From the NCBI RefSeq assembly GCF_016892765.1, contig NZ_JAFEMD010000002.1, positions 1-64,000 of the forward strand: a stretch of 64,000 bases of DNA. Reading direction: 5' to 3'. This DNA comes from Microvirga arvi. Its GTDB lineage: Bacteria; Pseudomonadota; Alphaproteobacteria; Rhizobiales; Beijerinckiaceae. Shown in pieces: positions 33,533 to 42,334 of the stretch. How positions within the stretch are numbered: the first letter of the stretch is position 1; the number at the start of each line of letters is the position of its first letter. The notes beneath the pieces are model-generated. The model saw only the letters and a list, made by a program, of their open reading frames with translations. It had not been told where the DNA came from and made no database searches. A program made the position numbers and the translations under genes.

Positions 33533-35311
33533 TCAGCTCGCGAGTGCCAGGGTTGCGTCCTGCAGGAAGCCTGCACCGCTCATGACCGTTTCTTCCAAGC
33601 CCTTCGCGCCGACCGCAATGTTTTCGGCAAAGAAGCGGCAGAGTGCGATGCGGCCGGCATGCGCCGGATCGGTATCGCCGCCGGCGGCCTGCGCATTCGC
33701 AGCCAATGCCATCTCGGCGAGAGCGGCTCCGCCCTGCGCGAGAGCGAAAAGCCGCAGGTAGGGCGTTGCGCCGGCAAGCGCCTCCCCCTGCGCGTTGGAG
33801 GAGAGCGTCTGCAGCAGATGGCTCGTCGCCCGGTCGAGGCTCTCGATGGCATCGCGCAGGCGCGGCGCGGTGGCGCCGAAAGCGGGCGTGTTCTCCTTCA
33901 GGAGGCGCGCGAGCGTGGCGCGCATGGCGGCAATCTGCGCCCGCACGGTCTCGCCGCCGGAGAGCGGCAGCTTGCGGGTGACGAGATCGATGGCCTGGAT
34001 GCCGTTGGTGCCCTCGTAGATCGGCGCAATGCGCGCGTCGCGGAAGTGCTGCGCCGCGCCGGTCTCCTCGATGAAGCCCATGCCGCCATGGACCTGAACG
34101 CCGAGGGACGCCACCTCCACGCCGATATCGGTCGAGAAGGCCTTCGCCACCGGCGTGAGCAGCGAAGCGCGCTCGTTCGCTTTCTTCCGGCGCGCCGGGT
34201 CGTCTTCCAGATGCGCACGGTCGATGGCCTCGGCGGTCATATAGCAGATCGCCCGCGCTGCCGCAGTCAGCGCCTTCATGGTGAGCAGATTGCGCTGCAC
34301 GTCCGGATGCACGGCAATCGGGCTCATGCCTTCCGCGGCACCGATGGCGCGGCCCTGCCTGCGCTCGTTGGCATAGGCGAGCGCCTGCTGATAGGCGCGC
34401 TCCGCAATCGCCACGCCCTGCAGACCGACCGCGAGGCGGGCGTTGTTCATCATCGTGAACATGCAGGCGAGGCCGCGGTTCTCCTCGCCGACGAGCCAGC
34501 CGACGGCGCCGCCATTGTCGCCGAAGATCATGGTGCAGGTGGGCGAGGCGTGGATGCCGAGCTTGTGCTCGATGGAGTGGCAGCGCACGTCGTTGCGCGC
34601 GCCGTCGGGCAGGAATTTCGGCACGAGGAACAGCGAGATGCCGCGGGTGCCGGCGGGTGCATCCGGCAGGCGCGCCAGCACGAGGTGGATGATGTTGTCG
34701 GTGAGATCGTGCTCGCCGTAGGTGATGAAGATCTTCTGGCCCGTGACCCTGTAGGTGCCGTCACCCACCGGTTCGGCGCGCGAGCGCAGGGCGGCGAGAT
34801 CGGACCCCGCCTGCGGCTCCGTGAGATTCATCGTCGCCGTCCACTCACCGGAGACGAGCTTTTCCAGGTAGCGGCTCCTGAGATCCTCCGTGCCGTGCCG
34901 AACCAGCGCCTCGATGGCGCCCATGGTGAGCACGGGCCCGATGCCGAAGGCCATGGAGGCGGCATTCCACATCTCGACGCAGGCCGAGTTGAGCAGGGTC
35001 GGCAGGCCCTGGCCGCCGTATTCCACCGGGCCGGGCAGCGCGTTCCATCCGGCTTCGGTCCAGCCCTTGTAGGCCTCCTTCCAGCCGGGAGCGGTGGTGA
35101 CGGCGCCATCCCTCAAAGTCACACCATGCTTGTCGCCCTCCCGGTTAAGGGGCGCGATCACGTCGTTGGCGAACCGGCCCGCCTCCTCCAGGATGGTCTC
35201 GGCCAGGTCCGTGGAGAGGTCGCCATAGACGCCGTCCGCCACGGCGCGGTCGAGCCCTGCCACATGCCGCATGGTAAAGATGATGTCGGGGACGGGCGCG
35301 CGGTAGGTCAT
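33533..35311 (-). CDS. Acyl-CoA dehydrogenase with C-terminal extension (DmdC/AcdA-like)
   Basis: A 592-aa FAD enzyme of the long acyl-CoA dehydrogenase group that includes 3-methylmercaptopropionyl-CoA dehydrogenase. The N-terminal segment MTYRAPVPDIIFTM is characteristic. FAD/substrate motifs are visible: TEPQAGSDLAALRSRA near 165-180 and GQKIFITYGEHDL near 190; the active-site part YEGTNGIQAIDLVTRK is near 430 and is followed by the ~130-residue C-terminal domain. Electrons would go to ETF and then to ETF-QO (61126). The true substrate is unknown; DMSP-type degradation is one possibility, given an AcuI homologue 3 kb away. Confidence 0.92.
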   Translation of the reverse strand: MTYRAPVPDIIFTMRHVAGLDRAVADGVYGDLSTDLAETILEEAGRFANDVIAPLNREGDKHGVTLRDGAVTTAPGWKEAYKGWTEAGWNALPGPVEYGGQGLPTLLNSACVEMWNAASMAFGIGPVLTMGAIEALVRHGTEDLRSRYLEKLVSGEWTATMNLTEPQAGSDLAALRSRAEPVGDGTYRVTGQKIFITYGEHDLTDNIIHLVLARLPDAPAGTRGISLFLVPKFLPDGARNDVRCHSIEHKLGIHASPTCTMIFGDNGGAVGWLVGEENRGLACMFTMMNNARLAVGLQGVAIAERAYQQALAYANERRQGRAIGAAEGMSPIAVHPDVQRNLLTMKALTAAARAICYMTAEAIDRAHLEDDPARRKKANERASLLTPVAKAFSTDIGVEVASLGVQVHGGMGFIEETGAAQHFRDARIAPIYEGTNGIQAIDLVTRKLPLSGGETVRAQIAAMRATLARLLKENTPAFGATAPRLRDAIESLDRATSHLLQTLSSNAQGEALAGATPYLRLFALAQGGAALAEMALAANAQAAGGDTDPAHAGRIALCRFFAENIAVGAKGLEETVMSGAGFLQDATLALAS

Positions 35312-35418
35312 CAGCGGTTCCTCTCAGGGCCAAGGGCTTTTCATGTTGACGCGTGTTCTCGCGCCGTTAAACCCGCCCGGCAAGGGGATTTTCCCCACGG
35401 GCAAGGGATAGTTTAGAC

Positions 35419-36408
35419 GTGAACGATCTTGGGTCAATGCGCCAAACGCAGCGTCTGACGTCGGATGAGACCGGTCTTGCCCATGCGGCCGGGATCCTGC
35501 GCCGCGGCGGCCTCGTGGCCTTCCCCACGGAGACCGTCTATGGCCTCGGGGCAGATGCGACGAATGCCGAAGCGGTCGCCGGCATCTATGAGGCCAAGGA
35601 GCGCCCGAGCTTCAACCCCCTGATCTCCCATCTGGACAGCTTCGAATCCGCTCAAGGGCAAGGCATGTTCGACGAGACGGCCCGGCGCCTGGCGGAGACG
35701 TTCTGGCCCGGCCCGCTGACCTTGGTGGTACCGGCGGCGCCCACCTGCACGATCTCCGATCTCGCCCGCGCAGGTCTCGACAGCGTAGGCCTTCGCGTGC
35801 CGGCCCATCCGCTCGCCCATGCGCTCCTGCAGCGGACCGGCCGCCCGGTCGCCGCGCCCTCCGCCAACCGTTCCGGCCGGGTGAGCCCCACCGATGCGGA
35901 TCACGTCCTCGGCGATCTCGACGGGCGCATCGATGCGGTGCTCGACGGCGGAGCATCGCAGGTGGGCCTGGAATCGACGATCATTGCCTGCCTTGGCGGC
36001 ACGCCCCGCCTGCTCCGCCCGGGCGGCGTGCCGCGGGAGGCGATCGAGGCGCTAATCGGCATGAGGCTTGAGGACGGACCGGAAGGCGGCCGCAATCCGC
36101 TCGCCCCCGGCATGCTCGCCTCCCATTACGCACCACGGGCGCAGGTGCGCCTGAATGCGGCGAGCGTCGAGGCCGATGAAGCCGTGCTGCTGTTCGGCTC
36201 GGAGGCTCCGCAGGGCGTCGAATCAGCGCGCACCGTGCTGAACCTCAGCGAAAACGGCGACCTCGTGGAGGCCGCCGCTCATCTGTTTTCCTATCTGAGG
36301 CAGCTCGATGCGTCAGGAGCCGCCACCATTGCCGTGAGCCCGATTCCCGAGAAGGGCCTGGGCGAGGCCATCAACGACCGCCTGAGACGCGCCGCGGCGG
36401 AGCGGTAG
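35419..36408 (+). CDS. Threonylcarbamoyl-AMP synthase (Sua5 type)
   Basis: It makes threonylcarbamoyl-AMP from threonine, bicarbonate and ATP for the t6A37 modification of ANN-decoding tRNAs. The 329 aa comprise a YrdC-type domain (RRGGLVAFPTETVYGLGADA near residue 29-48, KERPSFNPL near 65, SANRSGRVSPT near 150) and the Sua5 C-terminal domain joined by APGMLASHYAP near 230. Start GTG 35419; ATG 35437 is also possible. It is divergent from the acyl-CoA dehydrogenase gene across 107 bp. Confidence 0.93.
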   Translation: MNDLGSMRQTQRLTSDETGLAHAAGILRRGGLVAFPTETVYGLGADATNAEAVAGIYEAKERPSFNPLISHLDSFESAQGQGMFDETARRLAETFWPGPLTLVVPAAPTCTISDLARAGLDSVGLRVPAHPLAHALLQRTGRPVAAPSANRSGRVSPTDADHVLGDLDGRIDAVLDGGASQVGLESTIIACLGGTPRLLRPGGVPREAIEALIGMRLEDGPEGGRNPLAPGMLASHYAPRAQVRLNAASVEADEAVLLFGSEAPQGVESARTVLNLSENGDLVEAAAHLFSYLRQLDASGAATIAVSPIPEKGLGEAINDRLRRAAAER

Positions 36409-36430
36409 ATCCCGCTCTCATAGACCGAAT

Positions 36431-36520
36431 GTCATCACCGGCCTTGTGCCGGTGATCCCGACTGCATGAGGCGCGGCGTTCTTCCAATCGAGATGGCCGG
36501 GACAAGCCCGGCCATGACGT
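36431..36520. repeat. R2 repeat, copy 4
   Basis: GTCATCACCGGCC..GGTGATCCCGA, linker, GAGATGGCCGGGACAAGCCC..CCATGACGT. It lies between the convergent tsaC-like and wrbA genes and may mark transcript ends. Confidence 0.85.
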
Positions 36521-36529
36521 GAGAGACTC

Positions 36530-37132
36530 TTACTTCGCGGCGAGCTTCGCGGCGATCTGGGCGACGTGCTTGCCCTGGAAGCGGGCGCCGTCGAGATCGA
36601 TCTCGGTCGGCTGGCGCGAGCCGTCGCCACCAGCCACCGTCGAAGCGCCGTAGGGCGAGCCGCCGCGGATCTGGTCGACACCCATCTGGCCCTGGAAGGA
36701 GTAAGGCAGGCCGACCACCACCATGCCGTGGTGCAGGAGCACCGGCAGCGTGGTGAGGATGGTGGCCTCCTGGCCGCCGTGCTGGGTGGCGGTCGAGGTG
36801 AAGACCGAGCCGACCTTGCCGATGAGCTTGCCCTGCGCCCACAGACCGCCCGTCTGGTCGAGGAAGTTCTTCATCTGCGCGGTCATGGTGCCGTAGCGGG
36901 TCGGCGTGCCGAAGATGATTGCATCGTATTCCGGCAGTTCCTCGACGGTCGCGATCGGAGCCTTCTGGTCGGTCTTGTAGTGGGCCGCCTGAGCGATCTC
37001 GGCGGGCACGAGCTCCGGCACGCGCTTCACGACGACTTCGGCGCCGGCCTCGCGGGCGCCCTCGGCCGCGGCATAGGCCATCTGCTCGATATGCCCCCAG
37101 GACGAATAATAAAGAACCAGAACCTTGGCCAT
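36530..37132 (-). CDS. wrbA: NAD(P)H:quinone oxidoreductase
   Basis: A 200-aa tetrameric flavodoxin-like enzyme that reduces quinones by two electrons and so avoids semiquinone radicals. The FMN-binding P-loop equivalent [14 protein letters not shown] is at residues 5-18, [20 protein letters not shown] near 77-96, and [10 protein letters not shown] near 115; the C-terminal half [13 protein letters not shown] is the WrbA-specific region. Start ATG 37132. It is divergent from a LysR regulator gene, which is a likely controller. Confidence 0.95.
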   Translation of the reverse strand: MAKVLVLYYSSWGHIEQMAYAAAEGAREAGAEVVVKRVPELVPAEIAQAAHYKTDQKAPIATVEELPEYDAIIFGTPTRYGTMTAQMKNFLDQTGGLWAQGKLIGKVGSVFTSTATQHGGQEATILTTLPVLLHHGMVVVGLPYSFQGQMGVDQIRGGSPYGASTVAGGDGSRQPTEIDLDGARFQGKHVAQIAAKLAAK

Positions 37133-37301
37133 GTGAACTCCGATTGCTTGGGTTAAGACGCAGACCAGCTCTCCCGAGCCTCTTTTCACAAGAGACTGGG
37201 ACTATACTGCTCCGCAGGTGATGACCTCCAAGAGGATAAGCTTTCTTCCCTGCAAAACCAGTGTTAGATGTGCAGGAGTTCTCTTGCGTGAATGCAAACC
37301 C

Positions 37302-38249
37302 ATGAGCAAGCAGCAGCATCTCGACTGGGACGATTTCCGGCTCGTGAAGATCATCGCGGAAGCAAATGGCCTCGCCGGCGCCGCCGAGCGTCTTGCGGTC
37401 AATCACTCGACGGTTTTCCGACGGCTCGGCCAGATGGAGGAGAACCTCGGGGTCAAGCTTTTCGAGCGGCACCGGACCGGCTACGTGCTGACCGCGGCCG
37501 GCGAGGAAATGATGGCTCTCGCCGAGCAGATGGACGAGAACGTCACCGCCTTCACCCGCAAGCTCGCGGGCCAGGCGGTCGCTCCCGCGGGCGAGTTGCG
37601 CGTCACCACCAACGATACCCTGCTCGTCCACCTTCTGACGCCGATCTTCGCCCGCTTCATCAAGGCCTGTCCCGAGATGCGGCTCGACGTCGTTCTCGCC
37701 AACCAGGCGCTGAATCTCTCGAAGCGGGATGCGGATGTGGCGATCCGGGCCACGGACGATCCGCCCGAGACGCTGGTCGGCCGGCGGGTGGCGACAATCG
37801 CCTGGGCGATCTATGGCCGGGTGGCGGACTTTCCGGATGTGAAGGGCCCGGAGGATGTCACCATCGCCGATCTCTTCGACCGGCACTGGGTCGCGCTGGG
37901 GGACAATCTGGCGACGCTCAAAGCGGCGCGCTTCGTGCGCGAGCACGTGGCGCCGGAGAACATCGTCTACAAGGTCAACACGGTGCTGGGCCTCGCCGAG
38001 TCGGTGGAGGCCGGGACCGGCATCGGTCCCCTGCCCTGCTTCATCGCCGATGCAAGCCCCAATCTCGTGAGGCTGGCGGACATCAACCCCGATTTCGCAG
38101 CCGGTTTGTGGCTCCTGACCCACCCGGACCTACGCCAATCAGCCCGCGTGCGGGCCTTCATGGACTTCATGGCCGCTGAGATCACCAAGCAGAAGAAGCG
38201 GATCGAGGGCGGCGGAGCGAAAATCGCCCTGCTCAACGGGGCCGGCTAG
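37302..38249 (+). CDS. LysR-family transcriptional regulator
   Basis: 315 aa with an N-terminal winged HTH (residues 8-66, LVKIIAEANGLAGAAERLAVNHSTVFRRLGQME) and a periplasmic-binding-protein-like effector domain from about 92 to 295. It belongs to the group that recognises small aromatic or reactive ligands, but the inducer is not known. ATG 37302 gives MSKQQHLDWDDFRLV; upstream in-frame codons encode an unlikely extension. The 169-bp divergent spacer to wrbA would hold its operator; the inverted TCTTTTCACAAGAGA near 37188 is a weak candidate. Confidence 0.92.
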   Translation: MSKQQHLDWDDFRLVKIIAEANGLAGAAERLAVNHSTVFRRLGQMEENLGVKLFERHRTGYVLTAAGEEMMALAEQMDENVTAFTRKLAGQAVAPAGELRVTTNDTLLVHLLTPIFARFIKACPEMRLDVVLANQALNLSKRDADVAIRATDDPPETLVGRRVATIAWAIYGRVADFPDVKGPEDVTIADLFDRHWVALGDNLATLKAARFVREHVAPENIVYKVNTVLGLAESVEAGTGIGPLPCFIADASPNLVRLADINPDFAAGLWLLTHPDLRQSARVRAFMDFMAAEITKQKKRIEGGGAKIALLNGAG

Positions 38250-38275
38250 ACGTTTGATACTTCGCGTCACCCTCC

Positions 38276-38366
38276 ACGTCATCACGGGCCTTGTGCCGGT
38301 GATCCCGATTGGTGACGCGCCGCGCTTTTCAGCATCGGGATGGCCGGGACAAGCCGGCCATGACGT
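38276..38366. repeat. R2 repeat, copy 5
   Basis: ACGTCATCACGGGCC..GGTGATCCCGAT, linker, ATCGGGATGGCCGGGACAAG..GGCCATGACGT. It is between the convergent lysR-like and acuI-like genes. One CCC/GGG arm is shortened (AAGCCGGCC). Confidence 0.85.
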
Positions 38367-38377
38367 ACGAGGGTTAG

Positions 38378-39364
38378 CTAGCCGATCTCCACCACCACCC
38401 GGCCCTTGATGCGGCCGGACACGATCTCCCGGCCCGCCTCGAGCACCCCATCGAGCGGGATGGTCGAGGTCATGGCCGCGAGCTTGCCATGATCGAGCTC
38501 GCGGGCGATCCGGTTCCAGGCCTCGAGCCGCAGCGCCTTGGGCGCCATCACCGAATCGACCCCGAGCAGGGACACGTTGCGCAGGATGAAGGGCGCGACG
38601 GTGGTGGGCAGGTCCATCCCGCCGGCCAAGCCGCAGGCCGCGATGGCGCCACCGTACTTCGTCATCGACAGGACATTGGCCAGCGTCGTCGAGCCCACCG
38701 TGTCGACACCCGCCGCCCAGCGCTCCTTGGCCAATGGCCGTCCGGGGCCGGTGAGTTCGCCGCGGTCAAGGATCTCGGCGGCTCCCAGGCCTTTCAGGTA
38801 ATCCGCCTCCTCGGGCCGCCCGGTGGAGGCGATCACGTGCCATCCGGCCGTGGCGAGCAGCGCTACGGCCACCGAGCCCACCCCGCCGACGGCGCCGGTG
38901 ACGATGGCAGGCCCGCGATCCGGACGGAGGCCATGACGTTCCAGCGCCATGAGGCAGAGCATGGCCGTATAGCCGGCCGTGCCGATGGCCATGGCCTGCT
39001 GCGGGGAAAGGCCTGCGGGGAGCGGGATCAGCCAGTCGCCCTTCACGCGGACCTTTTCCGCATAGGCGCCGAGATGGGTTTCCCCCAGGCCCCAGCCATT
39101 GAGGACGACGGCGTCGCCTGGCTTGAAGTCGGGGTTCGAGGATGCCTCGACGGTGCCGACGAGATCGACACCGGGGATCATCGGGAAGCGGCGCACCACC
39201 GGCGCCTTGCCGGTCAGCGCGAGCCCGTCCTTGTAGTTCAGTGTCGAATGCGACACGCGGACGGTCACGTCGCCGTCCATGAGATCCGCCTCATTGAACG
39301 CGCGGATCCCGACGCTCTGACCGGCTTCGGTCTTGTCGATGACGACAGCCTTGAATGCGCTCAT
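38378..39364 (-). CDS. AcuI/YhdH-type acrylyl-CoA reductase-like MDR oxidoreductase
   Basis: A 328-aa NADPH-dependent medium-chain reductase without catalytic zinc. It starts MSAFKAVVIDKTEAG, has SHSTLNYKDGLALTGK near residue 40 (family-specific), the FPMIPGVDLVGTV stretch near 62, and the nucleotide site VTGAVGGVGSVAVALL near 150. AcuI removes toxic acryloyl-CoA by reduction to propionyl-CoA. The substrate is by family only. The MFS transporter gene lies 84 bp upstream on the same strand; the two may be one transcript. Confidence 0.9.
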   Translation of the reverse strand: MSAFKAVVIDKTEAGQSVGIRAFNEADLMDGDVTVRVSHSTLNYKDGLALTGKAPVVRRFPMIPGVDLVGTVEASSNPDFKPGDAVVLNGWGLGETHLGAYAEKVRVKGDWLIPLPAGLSPQQAMAIGTAGYTAMLCLMALERHGLRPDRGPAIVTGAVGGVGSVAVALLATAGWHVIASTGRPEEADYLKGLGAAEILDRGELTGPGRPLAKERWAAGVDTVGSTTLANVLSMTKYGGAIAACGLAGGMDLPTTVAPFILRNVSLLGVDSVMAPKALRLEAWNRIARELDHGKLAAMTSTIPLDGVLEAGREIVSGRIKGRVVVEIG

Positions 39365-39448
39365 TCCGATTCCTCCCGCACCCATTTGTGGCGCGGCGGA
39401 GGACGAGGGCAAGCGCCGGGCCGTTAGCCCTTCGCAGCAGATGTGCGC

Positions 39449-40690
39449 CTATTCTGCCGGCTGCAGCGCCGGCTCGCGCACGACCGGCTGCTCCTTGATC
39501 GGCAGGTTGATGAGAGCCGAGGCCAGTCCCAGCACGATCGAGAGCCACCAGACGGCACTGTAGTTGCCGTTGATCTCGTAGAGCAGCCCGCCGAGCCACA
39601 CGCCGAGGAAGCCGCCGACCTGGTGCGAGAAGAAGGCGAAACCGTAGAGCATGGCCATGTAGCGGGTGCCGAACATCAGCATGACGAGGGACGATGTCGG
39701 CGGCACGGTCGAGAGCCAGAGCACGCCGATGGAGATGCCGAACAGGATCGAGGTGACGGGCGAGGCCGGGATCAGGATGAAGGCCGTGATGGCCACCGAG
39801 CGACCGAGATAGATCCAGGCGAGCAGCCAGCGCTTCGACATGCGGGTGGACAGCCAGCCCGAGGCGAGCGAGCCGACCGCATTGGCGAGACCGATGGTGG
39901 CCAGCGTCCATCCGCCGACGGCGGCCGAGAGGCCGGCATCCTTCAGGTAGGCCGGCAGGTGCACGGTGATGAAGGCGAGCTGGAAGCCGCAGGTGAAGAA
40001 GCCGAGCACCAGCAGCACGTAGGAGCGGTGCTTGAAGGCTTCCGCGAGGGCCTGGCGGATCGACTGGTTCGGCACTGCCGCCGGTCCGGCCTGAGGGGAA
40101 TCGCCGGTGGCCCGCGTCGCAAGAGCCAGCGCCAGGGGCATGACGAGGAGGACGCTGGCGGCGAAGACCAGCAGCGCCTGCTGCCAGCCGAAAGACTCGA
40201 TCAGCACGTTGCCGATGGGCGGAAACAGGAACTGGCCGAAGGATCCCGCTGCGGTTCCGGCGCCGAAGGCCATGGGCCGCCACTTCTCCGGCAGGAGCTT
40301 GCCGAAGGCGCCGAGCACCAGGTTGAACGAGCAGCCGGAGAGGCCGAAGCCGATGAGCACGCCGGCGCCCACATGCAGCAGGCCGGGCGTGGTCGCATAG
40401 GCCATGACGACGAGGCCGAGGGCATAGAGCAGAGCGCCCACGCAGAGCACCCGGAACGCGCCGAACCGATCCGCCACGGCACCTGCGAAGGGCTGCCCGA
40501 CGCCCCAAAGCAGGTTCTGGATCGCGATGGCGAAGCCGAAGGTGTCCCGGCCCCAGCCGTATTCCGTGATCATGGGCAGCTGGAACAGCCCCGACGATGC
40601 CCGGGGCCCGAAGGTGATGAGGGCAATGAGGCAGCCGCAAACGACGATGATTTCCGGGGAGACGCGGGAGCGGGCGGGCGATGCGGACAT
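39449..40690 (-). CDS. MFS transporter
   Basis: A 413-aa inner-membrane secondary transporter with twelve predicted helices and a central cytosolic loop (TRATGDSPQAGPAAVPNQS near 195-212). The motif-A-like GAVADRFGAFRVL is near 75. It resembles the oxalate/formate antiporter-like and monocarboxylate branch, so a small organic acid is a reasonable guess, not more. ATG 40690 (MSASPARSRVSPE) is preferred to a GTG two codons upstream. It is upstream of the AcuI-like gene on the same strand. Confidence 0.9.
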   Translation of the reverse strand: MSASPARSRVSPEIIVVCGCLIALITFGPRASSGLFQLPMITEYGWGRDTFGFAIAIQNLLWGVGQPFAGAVADRFGAFRVLCVGALLYALGLVVMAYATTPGLLHVGAGVLIGFGLSGCSFNLVLGAFGKLLPEKWRPMAFGAGTAAGSFGQFLFPPIGNVLIESFGWQQALLVFAASVLLVMPLALALATRATGDSPQAGPAAVPNQSIRQALAEAFKHRSYVLLVLGFFTCGFQLAFITVHLPAYLKDAGLSAAVGGWTLATIGLANAVGSLASGWLSTRMSKRWLLAWIYLGRSVAITAFILIPASPVTSILFGISIGVLWLSTVPPTSSLVMLMFGTRYMAMLYGFAFFSHQVGGFLGVWLGGLLYEINGNYSAVWWLSIVLGLASALINLPIKEQPVVREPALQPAE

Positions 40691-40833
40691 GGTCACGGCC
40701 TCAAGGCGGACGATTGGGAGCGCACATTATCCCAAGTCCCGCATCAGCAGAATTGAAAGTTTGTCGCCTTTGGTATGAGGCTTTGTGATGGGTTCGGAGG
40801 ACTCGGAGCCACCATCGGCCTCTGTTCCATGCT

Positions 40834-42249
40834 TCAGATGACGAAGATATCGGCCGCGCTCATCTTGGTCTTGTTCGTCAGAACGGCGATCTCGACCGCG
40901 CTCCTTTGCCCCGACCCGTCGGCATCGTAGTAGAGAATGCCCTTGGACTTGTTATAGATCAGGTAGTCGTCCCGATCGTCGGCCCTGCTCCCGACTTGGA
41001 AGTGCTTGCTTTTCAACGTCCCGGCCTTGCCGATCTTCGTGAAGACGGCATTCTCCAGGTGGATGGCATCGTATGTGCCGTTGAAATCGGAGATCCGGTC
41101 CAGATTTGTCGTCTTGCTGGGTTTCGCATTGAAGACGAAGGCATCGCTGCCCATGCCTCCACTCAAGGTGTCGCTTCCTGCTCCACCCATGAGAATGTCG
41201 TTTCCGGAATATCCCGACAGGCTGTCCTTGCCGGCATTGCCCTTCAGCGTGTTGGCTGCGTCATTGCCGTAGAGCTTGTCGTTGTAGCGCCCGCCTGCGG
41301 CGTTCTCAATCACCACCCCGTTGGCAATCGTGTAGCCGCCGGCGACATTCGCTTCGCGCGAGACGAACCCTCCCGCGTTGGGATCTCCAGTCCTCAAGGT
41401 GGCAGCCCGCAGATCGATCTGCACGTTTCCTGAAGCATTCGGGGCCGTAATGGTATCCTCTCCGCCGGCGTCCCAGATGCAGAACCAGCCTCGTTCATCG
41501 GCGAACAGGTTCCATGTCGGCAGGGTGTAGACGTTTTTGCTCGCACCTGTCGTCGCGTTCTTTCCATAGAGTGCCTGCAGGGCCGCAATGTCGAAGGCCC
41601 CGAGCCCCGCCTGATTACCGTAGGTCACATCGTAGGTGGCCCGGTCCCAGCCGGTATTGTACGACATGACAGTCCAGATCCCCTGGTTCAGGCCGTAGGT
41701 GCCCGGCGAGGAAGGGTCCGTGACACCGGGGAATTTCGTGCCACCCTCATCCCCGCCATCGTGTGGATGCGCCAGTCCCAAGCCGTGTCCGAGTTCATGC
41801 AGCACGGTGTTGAGGCCATCACCCCCGAAGTTCATATTGCTCCAGGAGGGCGTGGAGGGATCGAAATACCCCCAGGTCTGACTGCCGCTTGGCAATTCAT
41901 GGATACCGAGCGTGTCGTCGCCGATAGCGGTCTTCCACCAGACGATGTCGGCCTCGCTTACTGAACTGGCGCGTTGGAACCTGAGGCCACAGACTCGCTC
42001 GTAGATAAAGGTCGCGTAGTCGAAGACGTCCTTTTCCGCGTCAGTCCAGTTCTGCGCCTGCGCTCCGCTGGTGAGGATTTCGCTCGGTCCATGGCGGCCG
42101 CTGGCTGCGTCGAAGTCACCGCTCTGGCCGAAATAGACCTTGATCGGCTCGCTGGTCGTATTCCAGGCCGTTCCGCCCCAGATCAGGGAATCCACATAGA
42201 TATTTCCGTAGCCGGCACCCGGCACAGCGTTTCGGATCGTCGCCATCAT
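40834..42249 (-). CDS. M10-type RTX metalloprotease (serralysin-like)
   Basis: A 471-aa secreted zinc protease. The zinc site HELGHGLGLAHPH (HExxHxxGxxH) is near residue 152 and is followed by the Met-turn VMSYNTG near 195. The C-terminal part carries hemolysin-type Ca2+ repeats (LSGYSGNDILMGGAGSDTLS, about 345-368) and a last domain as in proteins exported by type I secretion; no Sec signal is present. No ABC exporter or membrane-fusion gene is in the window, so a remote transporter would be needed. The central spacer is longer than in classic serralysins' compact form. It may be an extracellular peptidase for nutrition or interaction. Confidence 0.87.
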   Translation of the reverse strand: MMATIRNAVPGAGYGNIYVDSLIWGGTAWNTTSEPIKVYFGQSGDFDAASGRHGPSEILTSGAQAQNWTDAEKDVFDYATFIYERVCGLRFQRASSVSEADIVWWKTAIGDDTLGIHELPSGSQTWGYFDPSTPSWSNMNFGGDGLNTVLHELGHGLGLAHPHDGGDEGGTKFPGVTDPSSPGTYGLNQGIWTVMSYNTGWDRATYDVTYGNQAGLGAFDIAALQALYGKNATTGASKNVYTLPTWNLFADERGWFCIWDAGGEDTITAPNASGNVQIDLRAATLRTGDPNAGGFVSREANVAGGYTIANGVVIENAAGGRYNDKLYGNDAANTLKGNAGKDSLSGYSGNDILMGGAGSDTLSGGMGSDAFVFNAKPSKTTNLDRISDFNGTYDAIHLENAVFTKIGKAGTLKSKHFQVGSRADDRDDYLIYNKSKGILYYDADGSGQRSAVEIAVLTNKTKMSAADIFVI

Positions 42250-42334
42250 TCCCTCGCCTTGGGACCTCGTACCCCAAGCTTTTAATACTTTATTACGTCT
42301 CTCCTAGTGCCGAAACGCACAGGCAAGGGATTTT

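Noticed and set aside
33386-35416. 676-codon plus-strand frame
   Set aside because: Antisense to the acyl-CoA dehydrogenase and SDR genes; no domain is seen in it while the minus strand shows full family motifs.
36435-38123. 562-codon minus-strand frame
   Set aside because: It runs over wrbA in another frame and over the LysR gene in antisense; composition is that of a shadow.
33533-39364. A complete DMSP demethylation gene cluster
   Set aside because: No dmdA, dmdB or dmdD and no DMSP transporter are present; the AcuI- and DmdC-like genes are separated by unrelated genes.
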